This document shows, in pieces, positions 45,783 to 56,198 of a stretch of DNA of 64,000 nt. This stretch comes from Dinochytrium kinnereticum (Eukaryota > Chytridiomycota > Chytridiomycetes > Chytridiales > Chytridiaceae): the NCBI GenBank assembly GCA_027604005.1, contig JADGJT010000056.1, positions 1 to 64,000 of the forward strand, in the 5' to 3' direction. How positions within the stretch are numbered: position 1 is the first letter of the stretch; each line of letters starts with the position of its first letter. The position numbers and the translations under genes are program-made. Below the pieces are notes generated by a model that was given only the letters and a program-made list of their open reading frames with translations, had not been told where the DNA came from and made no database searches.

Positions 45783-47836
45783 TTACTGGCCCAATGCTTC
45801 AACACCATTGCCATTGACGTGCGTGATAACCCCCATAGGTGCGCTGCTACCACCTAGAGGTCCATTTCGTTCCTCCAAAGATGCAGCGCTATCCTCCACA
45901 GGTGACTTCAAAGGTGAATGAGCAGCCTCAACAGGTGGAACGTCAAGGATCTTGTCAACACTAGTGGTATCGATTGATTCTTCATGTTCAGGTGCCTCAG
46001 GAAACAAGTTGGGTTTCTCATCCATATCGATGTCTTGCTTATCGTCCATATCGCCTGTCACATCCACCTCGTTACCAACCTCCTCACGGCACTGAACGCA
46101 CAGAAAGTCCCTGTTCTCCCACTCTTGCGCACTAATGTCGCCAGGAAGGCCCTCGGATATTGCAGCGCACCTAAGATGTTGCCATTGTAGACATCGTCCA
46201 CAAGCTGTCATTGGGTTGCCATCTAAACCCGCAAATCATTTAGTACAAATGGTTTGTTTTTTGGCATGGGCAAAGAAGATTGAGGCCAGCGCGAGGGCAG
46301 ATCAATAATGCAGAAAGCAGGACTTACCGTCAACGTTGTGCCCTTTCAGCCCGCAAGTGCAGTTAAAAAACCATGACGGAGAATTTTCCCGAGATTCATA
46401 ATCAGGCTCAGGTTGTACCTGTTTCTTTTTCGCACTTCTAGAGCTGGATCGATGACTGCTTATTGGAGTTGAAGACAATTCAGAGTATGCCCCGTTCGTC
46501 CCCGCTCCTCTTCTTCGTAGCCGCTCCTCCCGCTCTTTTGAAGCATCTGGTTTCGGGGGCTCGGGCGCGACTTTGCGCCTTCTTAGTCTCCTGGAATCCT
46601 GCTTTTCATTAGCTTCCTCCCAAATGAGAATGAGTTTCTATTCACCTCTAAACCATCGTATGGATCCTCCTCTTCATATTCGTCTATTCCATCATTTCTT
46701 TTTTCTTTGATTCTTCTATCTCGCTCAAACAAGGCGATGCGTTCCTCTTCTAGCCGGTGAACCTCCCGCATCTGAAGTCTTGTAGAGCGCTTGCGGTTTG
46801 CTACTGCCTCCTCTAACTTTTTCTTCTTTTCCTTTTCCTAAAAATGCTGTTTAATGGATACAGAGGGTTATAAAGGAACATACCTCCAGATCCGGAAGGA
46901 CTTGAGGAAGGGCATGGACAGTCAGAAATTCGTAAAAAGTCTTTTCAAGTTGATTCCTCGTGTTTTGGAATCTTTCCGGGAAAGTTATCCAATCTTCAAC
47001 AGTGATGCACTGAACAGTCCATTTTGCACCTTCATTAATTTCTTGAGTTTTTGATGGCCTTCCCTTTTTCTTCTTTCCGACCGGTTCTTCCTTGTAAAGC
47101 CGATTATCTATGATTTAATTTAATATCGTGCCCGCCTACAAAGACTTACCATCAAAAAGCCAGTATGTGTTTCCAGCCGCGTCCCAACCGACCGGATCTA
47201 CTCTCTGATTTCTGCCTAAGTATTATGCGAATGTTGTCATGTAACAAACCCAATGATTACTCTCGTCATCATTCTTCACAGCTTGTCTAAATCTTTCCGG
47301 GTAATCATACTGCCATTCACAAAGGCAATGAAGAACAAGGACCTGAGCAGTTTAACAAAGGCCCAACTGCATTCTCCCTCACCTTATTCCTCAAAGGCAG
47401 GTTAAAATATTCGTTCTCTTCGGGGAAAATATAGTTTGCAGTGAACCGCTTGAGCACCTCGCGACGAAAGTACATTGCCCATGTGTCAGTGCTGGTTTTT
47501 GCATCAGTTTAATGAAAGAAACCCAATGAGAACTCACTTAATCAGCCGATTTTGAGTAAGAACTCTCAGCATTTTAACTTGCATATCCATCAGTTCTGTA
47601 GGAGGCCATTCTGACAGCAGCTGCTCCTCCAGGGTCTAAAGAATGAGATGCAACATTCCGACCTTTTTCACAAAACCTCTGTTACAAACTCTGTCAGGTT
47701 AAAGGCTTCGTAGAAGAGATGCAGGAATTGGGACACAGCAGCAAATTCCCAGTACGAGCGAAGCGTGATAAGATCTGAAAGGTTGAGTGATCAATGATCC
47801 CTGTTGTTCGGACTGGAGCCCATCCTTACCTGACAT
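45783..47836 (-). CDS. DDT-WHIM-PHD finger chromatin protein (CECR2/RSF1-like)
   Basis: Ten exons (47836-47830, 47774-47677, 47635-47538, 47491-47383, 47342-47261, 47215-47150, 47107-46884, 46837-46646, 46598-46328, 46222-45783) give 528 aa. The first exon is 7 nt (ATG-TCA-G). Residues about 3-70 form a DDT-like helical domain (SYWEFAAVSQFLHLFYEAF, then FVTE). A WHIM1-type stretch (KVLVLHCLCEWQYDYPERFRQ) and the D-box RVDPVGWDAAGNTYWLFDDNRLY follow. A basic Lys/Arg coiled region leads to one PHD finger (CTCGLKG, CGRCLQWQHLRC, CVQC) and an acidic tail. This order is that of ISWI-associated regulators such as CECR2 and RSF1, which position nucleosomes. The histone mark read by the PHD is not predictable here. 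Confidence 0.87.
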
Positions 47837-47952
47837 TCCTTAATGCGAATTTTCAAAAATACACTGATGTGGTATGTTGGTTGTAAAGAAGCTTTATTTA
47901 CAGGAAGATCGATGTCAGGGACCCCAAGTTACACGGCATGCGAGCCTCTTAT

Positions 47953-48816
47953 TTAGTGTCTATCGCGGCGATGTGGAGGAGATCTTGAACGGGAGTCACG
48001 GCGTGAATTTCTACGTTCATCCACCCGAGATTCTCTTCCTTTGCGATCTTCCGACCTCGAATCCCTTCCTTGGCCACCTTCCGCCTGCGATTCCTTGCTC
48101 TGTCGAGCCTTAGCTTCTATACAATGGAAGAAGTTAGAAACACAACTATGACTCGAGCGAAACAACAAGAACAACAAAAAAAAAAAAAAAAAAAAAATAC
48201 CCTCGAAAGCCTTTCGACGCTCCTCATCTCTTTGAGACTGCAGAATAATTCGTTCTTGTTTTTTCTTTTCCTACAATTGTTGAATCAGGCTGCCCATTAA
48301 AGAATTCTTACTTGAAGCTCAACATCGAATGCAGATCCTTCCTTGTGGTTTTTTGAGTTGATACCAAACGCCTTGGCCAATCGCTCATTCTCCGCAGACT
48401 TGGCCTCTGCAAGAAAGTGGCTTTCATGCCCCTTCAAATCCTTTACATTCCGGGTCATGGAGTCGAGATTTTGAAGTAATTTCCGTCGCAGAGCTGAAAC
48501 TCTTTCCTCAATATCATCCTCCTTCAACCCCTTTTCTTCTAGCTCATCTTGAAGCTCCAGGCATTTGATTTCAACCTGGCGTTTCTTGTCATGCAGCAGA
48601 ATGTCCTTATTAGGAGCCTTGTTAAAGCCAAGCCCAGTGTCTTTTTCGAAATCGTCCCGCTTGTAATCCACCCTCTGAAAGTTTTGCCGTACAAGGGCCT
48701 TGTTTTGCTGGACATATCCATTAGTTCCAGATCCTCTAGTGGTCGAAAGACCTGTGCCAATGTTGGTGTGAGGAGTGTTGCCTTCGCAGTTATTCCTTAC
48801 CAATGCCGTTGTACAT
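47953..48816 (-). CDS. CWC21: spliceosome protein Cwc21/SRRM2-type (cwf21 domain)
   Basis: Four exons (48816-48801, 48751-48312, 48270-48201, 48116-47953) give 229 aa. The N-terminus MYNGIGLSTTRGSGTNGYVQ is the diagnostic Cwc21/SRm300 start, split after ATT-G by intron 1. The cwf21 helices follow (RQVEIKCLELQDELEEKG and ERVSALRRKLL), and the C-terminus is Arg/Ser-rich (SRRDSRSRSPPHRRDRH). Cwc21 binds Prp8 and Snu114 in the activated spliceosome and sits near the 5' exon. It lies head-to-tail behind Cwc24. Confidence 0.95.
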
Positions 48817-48885
48817 TCTTTTTTCTCAATTTATTTTTATTACTATGAAATATTATTGCACGAAATAGACGCAGCCTTTTTTTTT

Positions 48886-50003
48886 TCATATATTTTCCTC
48901 TTCATTTTCTTCTTCGGACTTCTTTTTCCGTATTTCCGCAGCCCGTTCCTCCATCCGCTTCTTCTTTTGAGCTACACAATTCGTTATAATAGGAAAGACC
49001 AGTTGGCAGACTCACCTATTTTGCTCAATAGATCTCGAGCTGCATTAAATACACCGCCTGTTGGAAAGCCACACAAAAAGCACTTTGAGCTCTTCGCGTG
49101 ATGCTTAATCGCGCAAAGCTCGCAGAAGTAATGCGAGCATCTGCAGCGGTGATAAATTAACCACATGAACAACAACCATAGCAAAATGATTTATAAGAAG
49201 AACTCATGAACAAATGAAACTGAGGCATATACAATACTTACTTCGTGACCACAGGATGTTTAAAATCTCCGTTACATATAGGGCAGGAAAATGGAAGGTC
49301 GTCATCTTCTTCCACAACTTCTTCGATAGCGTCCTCCTCAGCGTTAACAGCACTGTCCCTTTCTTTCGCTTTCTGCTTCATCTGTTCCTCCCATTCTTGC
49401 TCAAGCTGCCAGCCCGTTTTGTAGTCTCCACGATCGTGCATGAAAACACAAGAATCTCCAAAGCCGCAAGATCCCGTCTCCTTGTAATCCTTGCACACGT
49501 CCATCTGATAATCGAAGCGACAGGATATTCGAACATTTGAAAGACCTTTCAGAGGCCCTGCCCTTTGAATTTTAGCTAGACAAATAATACAGAAACGGAG
49601 AATATCACCTTAGCTTTGAGGCATTTGATTGTGTGGTCTTTTCGACTTTCTTGTTCACATACTCCTTATAGCCGTTCAATCCCTTGTAAACCCCTTCGGC
49701 CTCATCCCCTTCATATATTTTTGTGTCTGTATCTTCGAGAGACCCATCGACATCGAGTGTTCGAGTAGCCAGGTCCATAGCCATGGATGCAGCCGAGCCA
49801 CTGGATGAAAACGCTACATGGCCAGTCCTTTCAGCTATAGTTTCCTCCTGCAGTTTAACTTTCGAAGATGTCGAAGCAGACAAAATGCCAGCCTTTTCAT
49901 CTTTCTTTTTACGGACAACACTCGTCTCTACATCCTCCACCTCGTCCTCCTCCCTCTGCCGCTTAACACCACTCGACGCTTTTGATACTCTTTTCTTGAA
50001 CAT
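48886..50003 (-). CDS. CWC24: pre-mRNA splicing factor Cwc24 (RNF113-like, CCCH + RING)
   Basis: Four exons (50003-49609, 49562-49242, 49140-49016, 48971-48886) give 308 aa. A disordered, charged N-terminus leads to VRISCRFDYQMDVCKDYKETGSCGFGDSC with the CCCH zinc finger and HDRGDYKTGWQLE. An acidic linker precedes the RING (CPICNGDF, CSHYFCELCAIKH, CFLCG), and the tail is basic. Cwc24 binds the 5' splice site in the Bact complex and is released by Prp2 action. The acceptor of intron 1 (CAAAG at 49563) is set by frame; the more upstream TAG would give a stop. Confidence 0.95.
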
Positions 50004-50347
50004 TTTTGCTGTTGTACAAGAAACGTCCGGCTATAAATACAACCATTGCGGTATCGTTTAAAGGAGATGGATGAAGTTGAAGTTCACAACATAGCTTAAG
50101 TGGTTTGAAGAAGGACGTCATTTTCTCTTCATAGCATGATAATGTTTCAAAATGCCATGCTGTTGTCTACGACGCTGTGGTCCCGGTCGCTGTTGGCGCC
50201 TTGGAAACTGGGGATTGACTAAGTTTCGTTTTCCTCCAGCAGATTGTCCTCAGGGTGCCAGCCCTTTTGCTCTCCCGCTGCCTTTTCATTGCTGATTGAT
50301 TTGAAAGGGAATTATCATTCAGCACAGGTCCAGGCGGCAAGCATGTA
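50004..50347. other. upstream region of Cwc24
   Basis: No supported gene. The start of Cwc24 and the 3' flank of the possible small gene fall here. Confidence 0.5.
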
Positions 50348-50490
50348 CTAATAGGGATTGTTTGATTCGATCAGTGTGCTGGTCTCCCCAAGAGGGTAAT
50401 TGCTGACATAGTCTGCGTATGGCAATAGCCACTCCGGTGGCCGCGGTGTACGAACACCCTGACCAGACAATCCATTTGATAAGGCGCCGA
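50348..50490 (-). CDS. probable last exon of a small unrecognised gene
   Basis: On the minus strand a CAG acceptor at 50493-50491, preceded by TTTGACC, opens a 46-codon frame ending in TAG at 50348. Its composition looks coding (GVRTPRPPEWLLPYADYV, then YPLGETSTLIESNNPY). Upstream, about 50750-50860 (minus) has another coding-like stretch (RVGSGQKVYLRKRPQKGPG before a GTAAGC donor), and an ATG at 50933 opens MKEATFWRNA. I could not close the phases into one model, so exon 1 and the middle exons are unresolved. The gene would lie between Jjj1 and Cwc24, all on the minus strand. Confidence 0.4.
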
Positions 50491-50993
50491 CTGGGTCAAA
50501 TACGGGAGAACTCGTAAACCATTAATGTTAAGTACTTCACTCCCATAAAACTGGAAGTTTTAGTTGACTTTAATTTATCTTTTAAATATTAATACAGTAT
50601 ACCGGATCTAGTTTATTTAATGCGGATTTTGCCCATCTTTTACGATTAGATGAATTCAGTCGCATTTAATGAGGTCCCACCACCACCAAGTTTTGGAATC
50701 TTGACCATGCGGCCGGCTGCTTATCATCATTTGCCCAGTTATGAGGAAGATCAGATGTTTAATAAGAGCTTACTTTTTTAGATTCATGGAATCCAGGTCC
50801 CTTTTGTGGTCTCTTTCGTAAGTAGACTTTCTGCCCTGATCCTACTCGTTCCGCTCCTGTAAGCCAACCAACGGCCTACGCATCAAATGTCTTGGGGCCT
50901 GTTCGCATTTCGCCAGAAGGTGGCCTCTTTCATATTAGACTTCGATTTTTGGGTTTATTACTCGTTGCAGCATGTAAACTGCAAATAAAGAGT

Positions 50994-52868
50994 TTATTTC
51001 TTTTTCTTCTTATCCTTTTTCTTGTTGTTGGTTGCTTGGCCGGCATGGCTAGTTTCTCTTAAGTGGTCGAAGAGTTTGTTTCTACTAGCGAAAGTCTCGC
51101 CGCACTGTCCGCAAACCAGATCAGAAGATGGGGCAGCGGGCTTCCTGTCGCGGGATTTTTTTTTGCTGCCAGTCTCCGTCTTAGCGACTATAGGTACCGA
51201 TGTGTTCGCGCTCTCGTCATGTGTGGAAATCTCAGAGTTAACAGTTTCCGAGATAACCGTCCCCGGCTTAGTAGCGAAGTCCTCTTCATTATCGGTCATG
51301 CCTGAGCCTGCATAAGCATCTTCTCGTTGGAACTGGGCAGCCCTCTTATTTTTCTTCGCTTTCCGTTTCAGTCTTGGTTCGAAAAATGCCTCGTTTGCTT
51401 CGTTTATAGCGGAACCCAGATTCGTATCTTCAGAATCTGATTGGCTGAGCTCGCCTCCCTTCGCTGCCGTCTCCATGATTAGGTCTTGGTCGGTGTTTAG
51501 CGTCATGCTTTCCATCCTTTCATCCAGATCAGATGACGTTTCGTGAAACTCCCTATCACTATTTTCCATCTCCTCCGCAAGAGCCTCGTCCTCCTCTAGG
51601 AGCTGGGCTCTAAGAATCTCCACATTCTTAATATGCTTTCGAGACTGTTCATGGTTCAGCCACTGATGAATGAGAAGTTATAAAAAAAGTTAATTTATCT
51701 AATGGAGGGAAGAGCAAAGCAAAACACAATGAACTAAATCAAACAGACAGAATATTACCTGCTTCTCAGTTTTGAAAACCTTATTGCATGCAACACACAA
51801 AAACTCATCTTGATTTTCTTCGGCATCCTCAAACTCGTCTGGGAGCTGTTCAATGAGATCATCAACCGAGGTCGAGGTCTTATTCCAATCTTGCTCTTCG
51901 TACTCTTTCATTTGCCTTAATCGCTGCTGGCGTTCGGCCTTTTGCCGCTCCTTAAGATCCAAATCCTTCTGCAAGCGGGCCTCCTTCATCTGTTCTTGGT
52001 ATGCCTTCACACGAGGATCTCGCTTCTGAGCAAACTCTGCAATACGTCGGACAGTTTCGTTGTAATCTTTGCGTCCGCTCTCTCTTAACTTTTGATTTTC
52101 TCGCTCCATTGCGCGCTTTATGGCTCTGTCGGGGGCATCTGATAGCCGATACTTATCGCACCATCTGAACGATTTGCACGTCGAGAAACCCAAGAATTTG
52201 GCATAAACGTTTTTCGGCCCATCCTCAAACAAGGTAGACGAGAGACCGAAGTCCAGTTGACTAAAATCAGGCTCCTGAGAATTGATACATTCACTATCAA
52301 GCTCCCAAGCAGTAATTTCTTCTTCTGCTAGTTTCTTGAACAACGACCTGAAAACCTCAAAGAATGCACCAGGCGAGTCGGAGAAATTGGTGTATGCTCC
52401 TGGTGAAAAAAACCTCATCAGCTGGTCGCTTGTTGTACCCCTTCCACTAGAGTAATATTTTCCACTTGATTGCTGGTATCCAGTGTCATCTTCAATGTCC
52501 TCATCACCTCTTAATATGCTGTCTTTGTGACTATCGTACCTATTTATTTGTTCAACATATCAGGAAAGAGGACTTCAGCATCAAAATACCATGATCTCTC
52601 TTGCGGATCACTTAAAATCTCATAGGCTGCCTGTATCTCTGTGAATATCCGTGTGGCTTCCTCAACCCTCGTCGGATTCTTGTCAGGATGATGCTCCAGC
52701 GCCTGCGATCGAATTAGCCATGAAACATGGGCAACATTAAACCTTTTTCCGGTATGCCTATTCATGTCGCATAAGAATCGCAATAACGCAAGCAAATCAA
52801 GCCTTTTTCAACTCGTCTTCGGAGGCCCTCTGATCGACTCCCAGCAGCTCATAGTAGCAAGTTTTCAT
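50994..52868 (-). CDS. JJJ1: J-domain protein Jjj1/DNAJC21
   Basis: Five exons (52868-52803, 52757-52743, 52702-52590, 52539-51759, 51662-50994) give 547 aa. The J domain starts MKTCYYELLGVD and has HPD at residues 32-34. A central charged coiled coil carries the family's YAKFLGFSTCKSFRWCDKYR. Two C2H2 zinc fingers follow: CVACNKVFKTEKQWLNHEQSRKH and a C-terminal CGQCGETFASRNKLFDHL. The end is poly-Lys. Jjj1 stimulates Hsp70 to release the Arx1 export factor from late 60S subunits in the cytoplasm. Exon 2 is 15 nt (AYRKK) and is needed to rebuild the J-domain helix II. The intron before it starts with GC and is only 45 nt, and the one after is 40 nt. Confidence 0.92.
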
Positions 52869-52920
52869 CCAAAGCACTGATCGCACCAAAATTCCAAAGC
52901 TGCACTGTGTGACTTACTGC

Positions 52921-55900
52921 ATGATGCTTCAGGATACCATTCAGGAGGTTGAAGAGGCGTTCAAGGATTACGAGAACGTGCACCCTGACGGCGAGGAGGC
53001 CGAGAGGGTGTCGTTCCTTGTTGCTTCAGGAAGGAACAGTGCGGATGCGTTCTTCACCAGTGTCTCGGAGCTACAAGGGCTGACGGAACCATCGATATCC
53101 GATCGACTGGGCAAGGCAATGCGAACTCATATTAAAGAGGCGGCTCTGAAGATGGATTCTGCTCTGCGTCGAGAGGTCGATAAGCTTCTGCAGAATGTTA
53201 TAGAAGAAATGAGTCGAGTCTTGGAAATATCTAGCGATCACAGCGAAGAAGAGATTTCGTGCCTTAAGGACGAACTGATCTCTACTGCAAGGCGTATGCA
53301 CTTCGCAGAAGATATCGAGACCGGCTTCACAGATATTCAGTCTAGCCTAGCAGTTAAGGTGTTTGCTTTATATACAGATCTTGTCGGGCATGCTTCGGAA
53401 AAGGTTGAGAGTGTCGTTGATTCGCACCTACGCTCTGCCCTCCAAGACATGCAGAAATTAAACCCTAAAACGATGGATACTATACCCACGGGTGACAACG
53501 GACATGAGCATGTGGAGCCAACGCCACCCCCTATTGTTCCGCGGCCTCAACCACCGGTACCAACTCCAAGGCCAGTGTCTCACCCCGTGGATAATTTACC
53601 TTCAACGCTCCCTATAAAGCCACGCCCAATGTCTGTTGCGGTCGTTGAGAGCGCACCAACACCATCTTCATCCCTTCCCGAGTGTAAGTGATCTTTACTG
53701 TAACACTCGTATGTTTCTGACTATACTTTACTTTTTAGCACCTCGCAAGGCTGGCTTTGCTGCGGACTTGAACCGAATGCTCGCTGTGCCTCCCAAGCCT
53801 CAAAAGCCCATCAGAACCGACGACGCTGATCCACCCCATCATTCTGCAACTGACCTAGTTTCTTCGCAAACTAATGATGAGATTTCCGGAACGGAATCCT
53901 TGGAGGAGACCTCGGCTGTGACTGCAGAGTCGCCTTTATCGCCATCTGAGGAGCAGGTTAAGACTGCTTTATCTGTTCCCATTGACATCGCGAGTGTTTC
54001 TCCACACTCTCCTGCTTCGGCTGTGCCTGCCACCCCAGTTACACACATGAAGCCGACGCCTGTTATTGTCCCCCCGCCCGCTGCAGTGCATGCACCACAA
54101 CCTGCCGCTGCCACTCACGCGGCCGCTCCTTCCATAGCACCCCCGCCGAAGAAAAAGGGCGTGTTCAAGGGTATTCTTAGCAGCTTAACCAAATCGAGGC
54201 CTAAAGCAGCACGCAAGGGTTCTAGCAAGACCGCCGACGCGGACGAGGAGGTAGGATGCTACCAAGCTTTGTTTTGAGTTTACTTGTTTTTGTATTGATT
54301 TATCATTATTAGCCTGTTATGGCAGAAAGCTCCGGTTCTATTAATGAGGTACCGGCTGGTTTATCGTCTAATGATATGCATGAAGCTTCCCCGGAGGCTT
54401 TAAGGGAGCACATTGATGATCAGTCTGGTAACGCTGGTAACGCTAGTTCGCCGAGGAGATCTAACCCTCCGGCGATAGTATCTGGCCCATCAAACCCTCA
54501 TGGTGACCCTGAAACTGAAAGCAGGAAGAGTATTTACTCTGACGTTGAAGTGCCAGGGAGCCACTCTTCAGACTTGGATGCAGCAGAACAAAGTCAGAGT
54601 ATTGTTTTAAATGAAAACCGGAAGAGCATTGTGGAGACGGAGGAAGCTCCTACTTTACAAGAATTGCCGACTACTCCACCCCGTCCAGTTCCACGGCCTC
54701 GGCCTGCCCCGCCTCCGCGAAGGTTGGTATCTGAAGAACAGCCACTTTCGATTGAACCGCAGGAGCCGATACCGCCGGAACCAAGCCCGCTTTCCCACGT
54801 TCCGCGCCCACCTCGTCCCGCTCCTCGTCCCTCCTCGATGGCATCTAACGAAACCATTGATCGTTCAAGTATTCCATTGGAGCATCGAACCAGTGTCTCA
54901 GATTTACGAGCTGATACAAAGCATGAAGGCGCTCCGGAAGCTCCCACAGAAGAGGAAGCTCATCCGGATGGATCTGAAGGAAATATCGCACGGTCTAGGA
55001 AGATTCCCGGTGTATTCATGAATCAGCAAGGCCATGGCGCGATGGCCGCGCTTGCTTCGGCAATGACAGGACGTCAAGCTCCACCACGTCCACCAAAACC
55101 TACTCCTTCTCCTGCGACACATCAACATGATTCGGAGGAGTCTATTCCCCATGAGACTGAGGAAGTTCCATTTTCTGCGGTACGTTCGTTGCCCTCTGTT
55201 TCTTATCTTGCGTTTGTTTGCGAAACGCCTACTAAGCATTCGCCTTATTGTACAGACACGTTCGGGGCCAACATTTCTTTCAAACGAACATCTCGAAAAT
55301 CACGATGGAGATAGTCCTAGCCAGGTCAGTACCATATTCTTTTCTTAAATATTGACTTTGACTAGCCCACTTGGATGCCACCAGCACTGGTTTGATTGTG
55401 AATATTGTACATTTTTGACCATTTTTAGGGCCTAAAGAAGAAGGAAAACTCGGTCAGCGGTGATGACAAGGCGATTGAAAAGGTTTTGTTTATCTGTATT
55501 TCGTTTGTTTAGTTGTGTGTTTCGCTTCTTCCTTCTTTTTTGATATTGCGCTTTATATTTCTTTTTTTTGCTTACCCATATATTTTAGAATGCGATTGAG
55601 TGGTTGAACACGCATTTGGCATCGAGAGATATTCATATTGATAACTTGTACACATCACTTATTGACGGACTGAACTTAATTTACGCTTTGGAGGTTTGGT
55701 TGTCTGAAGGAGTATGGAATACTTACTTTTTGCTAGGCTTGTACAGGGGAATCAATTGGAAAATATAACAAGCGTGCCATGCTTTCAGTCCATAAAATTG
55801 ATAACATAGCCGTTGCCCTAAATTTTTTAAAGAAGAAGGGAATTGACACTCAATTCCTAACCCCTCAAGGTTAGAATTTTGATCGAGTTTCCGAACATTA

Positions 55901-55981
55901 ACTTCTTTTCAAGATATTATGAACGAGGATAGGTCGAAAATATTGACTCTCTTCAATTACATTTTGAAAGTCCTGAAATAA
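52921..55981 (+). CDS. proline-rich protein with C-terminal calponin-homology domain
   Basis: Eight exons (52921-53683, 53739-54250, 54313-55179, 55256-55324, 55429-55482, 55589-55693, 55737-55869, 55914-55981) give 856 aa. Residues 1-185 are helical and may dimerise. A very long disordered region follows with many PxxP runs (PRPQPPVPTPRP, PRPVPRPRPAPPPR, PPRPPKP), a basic-Lys patch (PPKKKGVFKGILSSL) and Ser/Glu stretches, suited to binding SH3 partners. Residues about 757-856 form one calponin-homology domain (AIEWLNTHL, LIDGLNLIYALE, ESIGKYNKRA, NIAVALNFLKKKGI, DIMNEDRSKILTLFNYIL). It probably links actin to membranes or endocytic sites; that is inferred from the CH plus proline-rich layout. 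The acceptor TGCTAG at 55736 is the one that keeps the CH frame. Confidence 0.85.
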
Positions 55982-56198
55982 TGATCTTTCTTTCATTGAT
56001 CTCTTTTATGAAGGGTTACCTCTTAATTTGTGATTTCCTTTGTTATTGTTTTTTTTCTTCTTTTCTTTTTTGGCCTGTTATATCGAATTTATTCTTGGTC
56101 GCATGCATGTCTTTACAAATTTGGCCTCTTTTCTGCTTTTATTGTTGTTATTAAGATAGCATATGCTTGAAATAGATAAGACTGAATTGAACAATTTT

